From Streptomyces cinerochromogenes (GTDB lineage: Bacteria > Actinomycetota > Actinomycetes > Streptomycetales > Streptomycetaceae): a stretch of 64,000 nt of DNA. Shown here one piece after another: positions 59,346 through 64,000 of the stretch (positions are counted from its first letter, which is position 1; each line of letters begins with the position of its first letter). The notes under the pieces are model-generated. The model was not told where the DNA came from and made no database searches. It saw nothing but the letters and a program-made list of their open reading frames with translations. Location: NCBI RefSeq assembly GCF_014648635.1, contig NZ_BMRM01000003.1, positions 496,001-560,000 on the forward strand. The letters are read 5' to 3'. Position numbers and translations under genes: made by a program.

Positions 59346-59756
59346 ACGCCCCGGCACTCTGAACGCTCGGACGACGTTCCGGCCGCTTATGCGGTGTTGG
59401 CGTGGGGGAGGGGGGTCGCTCGAGACGTCAGTTGATCGCGGGGTCCGGTGGTGACGCTGCCCCCGAGGCTGATCAGGGTGCGTGCCGCGTGCAGGGCGTG
59501 GCGAGCCGACGCGGTCGGGGCGCGGCCTCCACCGTGGCGGCGGCCTCGGCCATCGCCGTGCGTAGGCTCCGCTTGCCTGGCGCAAGGATCAGGGCGGCCC
59601 GGGTGTCGAGGACGTTCCCTGCGGGCAAGCTGCCGCGACGCCTCCGTCGCCCCTCCCCGCCCGACCTCGCGGACACCGACTCCGGGCAGCCGGCCACACC
59701 GGCCGTCACTCTCGGCGCACGGCCGCTGTGTCGGTGGCCGCCGGTTCCGCCCTTGT
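59346..59756. other. 411-nt region without an assignable gene
   Basis: The minus strand has a possible protein fragment (A-L-I-L-A-P-G-K-R-S-L-R-T-A-M-A-E-A-A-A near 59550-59600) but no family match, start or ribosome site. Otherwise nothing is seen. Confidence 0.3.
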
Positions 59757-59787
59757 CCCCCTCGGCCGCCGTGGGCGACCGAGGGGG
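59757..59787 (-). terminator. Terminator hairpin after the small secreted-protein gene
   Basis: A perfect 9-bp stem CCCCCTCGG/CCGAGGGGG (59757-59765 and 59779-59787), 13-nt loop, 40 nt beyond the stop of the gene at 59827. Confidence 0.65.
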
Positions 59788-59826
59788 AGGCGACGGTGGC
59801 TCGCCGGGCAGGAGTGTGAGCGACGG

Positions 59827-60246
59827 TCAGACGGTGACGGTCAGGACCTGGGATCCGGTGAGCTGATGGGCGGCGTTCTCGGCGTAGATCTTGACGTACA
59901 CGGGAGCGGTTTTGGGTGCCTTCTTGAAGGAGAACGAGTTGCCCAGGATGATCTGGGAGGAGATGAAGCAGGGATCCTGGGGTGTCGGCCCGCAGGAGCC
60001 CGGGCGGTAGTTGCGGGTGAGGGTGTCCGCCGGGTCCTTCGGGTCCCAGGTGACGGTCACGGTCTGGGTGGCGGCGTCGTAGGTGTAGTCGAGTCCCGTC
60101 GGCGCGGGGGCCGCTGTGGTCTGCGCCTGGACGGAGGCTCCGGACCGCTGCGGCTGTGCCGTTGCGGGTGTCGCCAGCGCACCCAGTGACAGAGCCACTC
60201 CCACACTCGCCGCGCCGATGCGGATCGTTCGCATCCCGGAACTCAT
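59827..60246 (-). CDS. Small secreted protein with Ig/Fn3-like domain
   Basis: Protein of 139 aa; ATG 60246 with GGAGGG 3-4 nt upstream. Signal peptide: R-T-I-R-I-G-A-A-S-V-G-V-A-L-S-L-G-A-L-A with an A-T-A cleavage site near residue 31. The mature part reads A-P-T-G-L-D-Y-T-Y-D, V-T-V-T-W-D-P, a Cys pair (S-C-G-P...P-C-F) and V-Y-V-K-I-Y-A-E-N. The strand pattern suits a single fibronectin-III or Ig-like domain. Probably extracellular binding or structural; unknown partner. Confidence 0.7.
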   Translation of the reverse strand: MSSGMRTIRIGAASVGVALSLGALATPATAQPQRSGASVQAQTTAAPAPTGLDYTYDAATQTVTVTWDPKDPADTLTRNYRPGSCGPTPQDPCFISSQIILGNSFSFKKAPKTAPVYVKIYAENAAHQLTGSQVLTVTV

Positions 60247-60374
60247 AGGCCCTCCCGTTCGTGTGGCGTGGACCGATGGCGCGTTGGTCGGTCACCGGAT
60301 GTCCAAGATCGACGGATGCTAGCCGTCGGCACGTGACGTGCAGGAGTCCGGTGGATGATCAGGCTCTGAACATC

Positions 60375-60764
60375 GCGGGCGCACGTCTCGGCGGCTTCAC
60401 CCAAGGCGCCGGACTCGAGGAGCGGGGCGCGGGACGGGTGCTGCTGCTCGACGGGCCGGGCGCGCGGCCCTTCCGCACCCTGGTCGAGCGCTGGGCGCGG
60501 GCGGTGGACCGACCCTTCGAGGACGTCGAACGGGACCTGGGCTCCGAGCGGTTCGGGACCGGCGGGCCCCAGGTCCTGGTGATCGACCAGCTGGAGGAGC
60601 TCATCACCGACTGCTCGGACCCGGAGGAGCGGGAGCTGTTCGTCCGGGCCGTCTCCGGCGCCGGAGCGGCGACCTGGCCGCGGATCGTCCTCGGTCTGCG
60701 CGCCGACTTCTACGGGCGCTGCATGCGCGACGCGCGGCTCGCCCGCATGCTCCCGGCAGACGCC
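60375..60764 (+). pseudogene. nSTAND1-type NTPase fragment
   Basis: The + frame reads V-L-V-I-D-Q-L-E-E-L-I-T-D-C (Walker B), E-E-R-E-L-F-V-R-A-V and R-I-V-L-G-L-R-A-D-F-Y-G-R-C, the signature of nSTAND1 NTPase domains usually fused to HTH and WD40 parts (~1200 aa). The Walker A part is missing or altered (L-L-L-D-G-P-G-A-R is a decayed relic), and the reading is cut at about 60765 by a transposase fragment. Confidence 0.75.
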
Positions 60765-60958
60765 GGATCAAGCACACCATGCCCGAGCGGAGGGAGCAGC
60801 GGGCCCAAGGAGCGGGCGGTGCCGGCGCCGTAACGAGGTCGAGCGCACCATCAACCGGCTCAAGACTCTCGGGCGGTGGCAACGCGCTACGACAAGCGCG
60901 CCTACGTCTTCACCGGCACCGTGACCGTCGCGTCGATCCGCCTGGGGCTGCGGCCGTG
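60762..60958 (+). pseudogene. IS5-type transposase, C-terminal fragment
   Basis: Frames together read I-K-H-T-M-P-E-R-R-E-Q-R-A, N-E-V-E-R-T-I-N-R-L-K-T-L, then after a shift A-V-A-T-R-Y-D-K-R-A-Y-V-F-T-G-T-V and L-G-L-R-P with TGA 60956-60958. This is the end of an IS5-type transposase different from the one at 39.9 kb. It interrupts the nSTAND gene. Confidence 0.75.
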
Positions 60959-60981
60959 ACCCGCCGAACGTCGAGCACTCT

Positions 60982-61356
60982 TCAATCCTTCCAGTCGAGC
61001 TGGTGCTCCGGCACGCCCACACTCGCTCCATAGGCAATGGCCTCCGTGCGACGAGGGTCGTCGGCTCCTGCGTAGCGAAAGACACGGCCAGCGAAAACCA
61101 CCACTCGCTCCTTGTCGCCCACCCGGTAGTCGGCGTACCAGCCCCCGTCAGGGGAAAGGCCGTCCGCCAGCGCCTGAGCCAGCGGAGCGTCGTCCTCCGC
61201 GTCACTTTCGAATTCCAGAACCGTCCACACCGGCGGCTGGCTTCCGCGTGCCGAATCAGCCAGATCCATTCGGGTCACCCGGCACACGCGCAGGCCAGTC
61301 AGCTCCAGCACCGCGCCCGACCGAAGGCTCTCTCCAATGACGCAGCCCGTGATCAC
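60982..61356 (-). CDS. Hypothetical protein (124 aa)
   Basis: GTG 61356 is preferred, with GAGGGG 9 nt upstream; the ATG at 61365 directly abuts that site. The protein reads C-V-I-G-E-S-L-R-S-G, V-W-T-V-L-E-F-E-S-D-A-E-D-D, G-W-Y-A-D-Y-R-V-G-D-K-E-R-V-V-V-F and A-I-A-Y-G-A-S-V-G-V-P-E. It looks like a small alpha/beta protein found in Streptomyces; no function recognised. It lies 45 nt downstream of the PAP2 gene, same strand, so co-transcription is possible. Confidence 0.65.
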   Translation of the reverse strand: MITGCVIGESLRSGAVLELTGLRVCRVTRMDLADSARGSQPPVWTVLEFESDAEDDAPLAQALADGLSPDGGWYADYRVGDKERVVVFAGRVFRYAGADDPRRTEAIAYGASVGVPEHQLDWKD

Positions 61357-61401
61357 TGTGCCCATCCCCTCGTCGATGTGTCGGCCACCACCGTAGACAT
61401 C

Positions 61402-62778
61402 TCAAACCGGCTCTGGCTGCGCTTCCTGCCGTCGTGCCGGTGCGGCCGTCGGTTGCCGAAGTCCGGTGACGCTTACGTAGCCGTAGACCACGGAGGCCAT
61501 CGCCAACATGAGAAGGGGGCCGCACACCCACGGATGTTCGGCCATCTCCACCGGCAGGTAGCGATACGACACCAAGAGCGTGACGAAGACGATCGCCCCG
61601 TAAGTGACGAACCGGATCCCCGACCGGTCCCAGCCGCGGTCGAACGAGCGCAGAGCTGCCTCGATGGTGAGCGCGAACACCACGCCGGCGACCAGATCCG
61701 TGCCGTAGTGGTAGCCGAAGCCCAGCGTGGCGCCGAGTGTGGCGACCAGCCAGAACGTGCCCGCGTACCGCAGGATCCGAGGGCCCGTGCGGGTGTGGAT
61801 GAAGATCGCGGTGGCCCACGCCGTGTGCAGGCTGGGCATGCAGTTGCGGGGGGTGATCTCGTCGTAGGGCATCGGGTGGGGAGCACTGAGGGGTGGCGGG
61901 GTGTGCGGCCACAGGTTGGCCACCGCCCACTGCACACCCCCTGTGCCGGAGGCGCCCGGGCCGTAGGCGAAGACGGGTCCCACCACCGGGAAGAGCATGT
62001 AAATTCCCGGCCCGAGGAGCCCTATCAGCAGGAAGGTGCGCACCAGATGGTGGCGCGGGAAGCGGCCTTCGGTCCTCACCTTGCGCAACTGGTACAGCAT
62101 GACGACGATCGCGGCCACCGCGAGCTGCGCGTAGACCACGCCGAGGAGCCAGGTGCCGATCGGGTCGGTGGCCTGGATGATCCTGCCCATCAGCCATGAG
62201 GGGTTGCCCAGTGCATGATCGGCGGTTGCCAGGTACTGGTCCAGTACGGTCGGGCGGGTCTTCGATGTGATGAGCAGCCAGGTGTCGCCGGTCTGGCGGC
62301 CCATCACCAGCAGCAGGCCCAGTCCGACGCCCTTCAAGAGCAGGACGCGTTCCCGACCGCTGCGGCGCGTGAGGGCGATGACCGCATAGCCCAGCATCAC
62401 CCACAACGCGCCGTTGCCGAAGCAATGGCCGTCGGCCACCTCGGCGTCGATCGCCCATCGCACCAGTGCGAAGACGACGTCGATGCCGATCGCGACACCT
62501 GCCGCGATGAACCGTTGCCGCCAGGTGAGCACCACCATCATCAAGGCCAGACCGCCGTACAGCGGCCCCGGCTTGGGGGCGAATATCGTCTCTTTGGCCT
62601 GTTCGGTCAACGGCCCCGGTATGCCGGCGGAGCGACGCGCGACGACCTCCAGTGCGATGAGGCAGCCGAGTGCCACCACTCCAGCCGTGGCCCACAGCGA
62701 CACGCGTGGTTGACGCCACGGGGCGGGCGTCGTTCTCCCGTTTGTTCGCGAGAACTTCCTGGATGTTCTAGATGTCAA
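61402..62778 (-). CDS. PAP2-superfamily membrane phosphatase
   Basis: Protein of 458 aa from TTG 62778 (no strong ribosome site; start uncertain). Around ten membrane helices are visible. The PAP2 (PF14378-like) motifs are N-C-M-P-S-L-H-T-A-W-A and G-Y-H-Y-G-T-D-L-V-A-G near residues 315-370, containing the catalytic His residues. Relatives act on lipid phosphates or as inositol-phosphoryl transferases in the cytoplasmic membrane. An extended N-terminal multi-helix part precedes the PAP2 core. Substrate unknown. Confidence 0.8.
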   Translation of the reverse strand: MTSRTSRKFSRTNGRTTPAPWRQPRVSLWATAGVVALGCLIALEVVARRSAGIPGPLTEQAKETIFAPKPGPLYGGLALMMVVLTWRQRFIAAGVAIGIDVVFALVRWAIDAEVADGHCFGNGALWVMLGYAVIALTRRSGRERVLLLKGVGLGLLLVMGRQTGDTWLLITSKTRPTVLDQYLATADHALGNPSWLMGRIIQATDPIGTWLLGVVYAQLAVAAIVVMLYQLRKVRTEGRFPRHHLVRTFLLIGLLGPGIYMLFPVVGPVFAYGPGASGTGGVQWAVANLWPHTPPPLSAPHPMPYDEITPRNCMPSLHTAWATAIFIHTRTGPRILRYAGTFWLVATLGATLGFGYHYGTDLVAGVVFALTIEAALRSFDRGWDRSGIRFVTYGAIVFVTLLVSYRYLPVEMAEHPWVCGPLLMLAMASVVYGYVSVTGLRQPTAAPARRQEAQPEPV

Positions 62779-63139
62779 TTGTCCGGCCGATTTGTTATGG
62801 GGTTGACTGGCACGCTTCTCGCGCTACGCGGCATGGTTTCTGATAGAGGGCGGATAAATGATCGTTGTCGGATCGAACATGCTATCGGGCTGAAGGTGCA
62901 CGGCAGCCGTCGGGTGGGAGGCGCCGTGATCGGCTGGAGGCGATCGGATACGGAGCCGTGCTGTCGACGGTCGGAGCCGTGCTGTCGACCGTCGTCGCCG
63001 CTGCGCTGCGTGCCGCGGTGTCCCGGGGCCGTCGTCCGGTGGTCATCGCTACCGGACGCGCCGGTCACCCTCTTTCCGCGGCGGGCCGGCAGGGTGCGGG
63101 ATCGGTGCAAAGGCGCTACGTCCGCGGTCTCCGACAGGG
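62779..63139. other. Region upstream of PAP2 with a 21-bp tandem repeat and decayed coding text
   Basis: CGGAGCCGTGCTGTCGACGG plus T is repeated twice at 62951-62971 and 62972-62992 (one mismatch). One + frame reads G-A-V-L-S-T-V twice, then V-A-A-A-L-R-A-A, which could be the remains of the membrane part of the following M56 peptidase. No intact gene is seen. Confidence 0.45.
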
Positions 63140-63564
63140 AACATCGAGAGGGCACACCGCCCGACGGGGAGAAGCTGGTCGCGCAGGCGGCCGCCGACGC
63201 CACCCCGTTCCTGCGGCCGTTGCCGACGGCCGTGGCGTACACCGTCGAGCGGTGGGCGGACGAGAAGGCCGTCCGCATCGTGGGTGACCGGCGGCCGTGG
63301 CCCGCCCGAGCCCGCTCGATCGGCAAGGCGGCGCTGGTCTCCCGTGGCGCCCCGTCGCCGACGCTGGCCGGATTCGCCGCAGGGGGACCGGTGCCACGCC
63401 GGGGGGGGGCACTGCTGGGCCGGCCCCCGTTGCCCGCACCTGGCCCTCGCTGTTCACCGCCGTCGGCCTGGACGCCGGTCTTCGGTACGGCCGTGTCCGC
63501 GATGTCGTCGGCCGACTCCGCGGTCACGATGGTCCTGATCCCGCGCGCGGTGACACCGCTCTGA
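63140..63564 (+). pseudogene. C-terminal remnant of an M56 (BlaR1-like) metallopeptidase
   Basis: One frame runs G-T-P-P-D-G-E-K-L-V-A-Q-A, P-F-L-R-P-L-P-T-A-V-A-Y-T-V-E-R-W-A-D-E, V-G-D-R-R, K-A-A-L-V-S-R-G and V-P-R-R-G-G-A-L-L to TGA 63562-63564. This is the usual C-terminal part of Streptomyces M56 membrane peptidases (ERWADE motif follows the zinc site). The HExxH part and helices are absent or scrambled, so it is a remnant. A run of ten G at 63403-63412 may add a sequencing error. Confidence 0.65.
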
Positions 63565-63569
63565 CGCGA

Positions 63570-63611
63570 CCGGGTCCGCGGGCGAGCGGTGACCTGCGCC
63601 CGCGGACCCGG
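63570..63611. terminator. Bidirectional terminator hairpin
   Basis: A perfect 15-bp stem (63570-63584 with 63597-63611, CCGGGTCCGCGGGCG) with a 12-nt loop lies between the convergent M56 remnant and TerB-like remnant. Confidence 0.85.
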
Positions 63612-63618
63612 ACTCCGC

Positions 63619-63735
63619 TCAGAGGCCGAACTCGTGCGGGGGGAGATCCAGCGCGTAGCACGCCTCGCGGACCACGGCCTGCTCGTCCCTGTCGAAGTCG
63701 CCGTCCGCGCCGCCGATGGCGATGCGCCTGGGTGA
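63619..63735 (-). pseudogene. C-terminal remnant of a TerB-like tellurite-resistance protein
   Basis: Minus strand, ending at TGA 63621-63619: R-I-A-I-G-G-A-D-G-D-F-D-R-D-E-Q-A-V-V then L-P-P-H-E-F-G-L. This matches the end of TerB-domain proteins (G-x-A-D-G-x-F-x-x-x-E). Upstream the reading changes frame and homology is lost, so only the tail is left. Confidence 0.6.
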
Positions 63736-63860
63736 CGGCGCGTGTCTCGGCAGCAGACGACCGCCACACCGAGCAGGCGAAGGCGTTGCCGAGGTGCGGC
63801 GACCGGACCGTCACCGAGGCCTGCACGGAGATCGGCTGCACCTCGCTCGGCTCGTTCAGC

Positions 63861-64000
63861 TCACCGGGCGTGCCGGTAGGCGACCACCTTGTAGTGGTCC
63901 AGGTCCTTGTCCGCGTCGTCGGCGTTGTAGAGGAAGAGGCCGTATCCGGCGAAGTCACTGAACGGCGTCACCTCGTACCGGTCGGCCCTGACCTTTCCGG
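63861..64000 (-). CDS. C-terminal part of an unrecognised protein (5' end outside window)
   Basis: The minus frame entering at 64000 reads D-R-Y-E-V-T-P-F-S-D-F-A-G-Y, G-L-F-L-Y-N-A-D-D-A-D-K-D-L-D-H-Y and K-V-V-A-Y-R-H-A-R, stop 63863-63861. It is clearly protein-like with Streptomyces codon use. I cannot name the family from 46 residues. Confidence 0.6.
   Translation of the reverse strand, partial: GKVRADRYEVTPFSDFAGYGLFLYNADDADKDLDHYKVVAYRHAR

Overview
The window is high-GC actinomycete DNA and almost certainly Streptomyces. Signs are the codon bias (G/C in third positions), frequent GTG and TTG starts with AGGAGG-like sites, and typical families: a GerW-like sporulation protein, a TipAL-type MerR regulator, SpoIIE-type PP2C, FxLD-type methyltransferase, DUF5959, streptothricin acetyltransferase and several Ser/Thr kinases. 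No rRNA, tRNA or CRISPR array was recognised. Many genes are truncated or frameshifted and at least six IS5-type transposase relics are present, so this looks like an accessory, decaying part of the chromosome (an arm-type region) rather than core.

Layout. 1-7.9 kb: end of an SDR oxidoreductase, an APH-fold kinase, a DUF5959 protein, an IS5 relic, gerW, a degraded P-loop kinase translationally coupled to a three-domain methyltransferase-NUDIX-PCMT protein, and a conserved hypothetical. 8-12.5 kb: IS relic, streptothricin acetyltransferase, a GNAT protein and a CoiA-like nuclease candidate. 12.6-20.8 kb: regulators paired with oxidoreductases or transporters (TetR/quinone reductase; DHA2 exporter behind a four-copy 35-bp repeat; TipAL-like regulator coupled to a macrolide-type glycosyltransferase; TetR beside a decayed flavin oxidoreductase; PIG3-type quinone reductase). 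20.9-28.9 kb: GH13 enzyme coupled to a lower-GC membrane protein, LysE exporter, a G-domain-less EF-Tu-like protein, a secreted double lamin-tail protein and a DUF2975/XRE pair with a two-palindrome operator. 29-40 kb: MFS exporter divergent from an ArsR/DUF5937 regulator, a TPR-PH membrane protein, a large protein with a deaminase-like zinc motif, and an active Ser/Thr kinase coupled to a WD40 pseudokinase. 40-46 kb: an internally deleted IS derivative, a secreted esterase-protease-protease operon, and LuxR-type and AraC regulators.

46-55 kb: a prs remnant with its terminator, a ricin-type lectin, and then the most system-like block (48.8-55.0 kb): MTR-kinase-like enzyme, FAD amine oxidase, an unrecognised protein coupled to an acyl-CoA-dehydrogenase-like flavoprotein, and an APC amino-acid permease. 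This arrangement suggests a small amino-acid- or amine-derived pathway that I do not recognise. 55-64 kb: integrase and VOC remnants, DJ-1/PfpI, an NmrA-type reductase, SpoIIE phosphatase, a small secreted protein, an nSTAND remnant cut by another IS5 relic, a PAP2 membrane phosphatase, an M56 peptidase remnant and TerB-like remnants.

Identifications come from reading the translated sequences against remembered families. No alignment or search was run, and frame breaks could be sequencing errors in some cases (for example near G/C runs).
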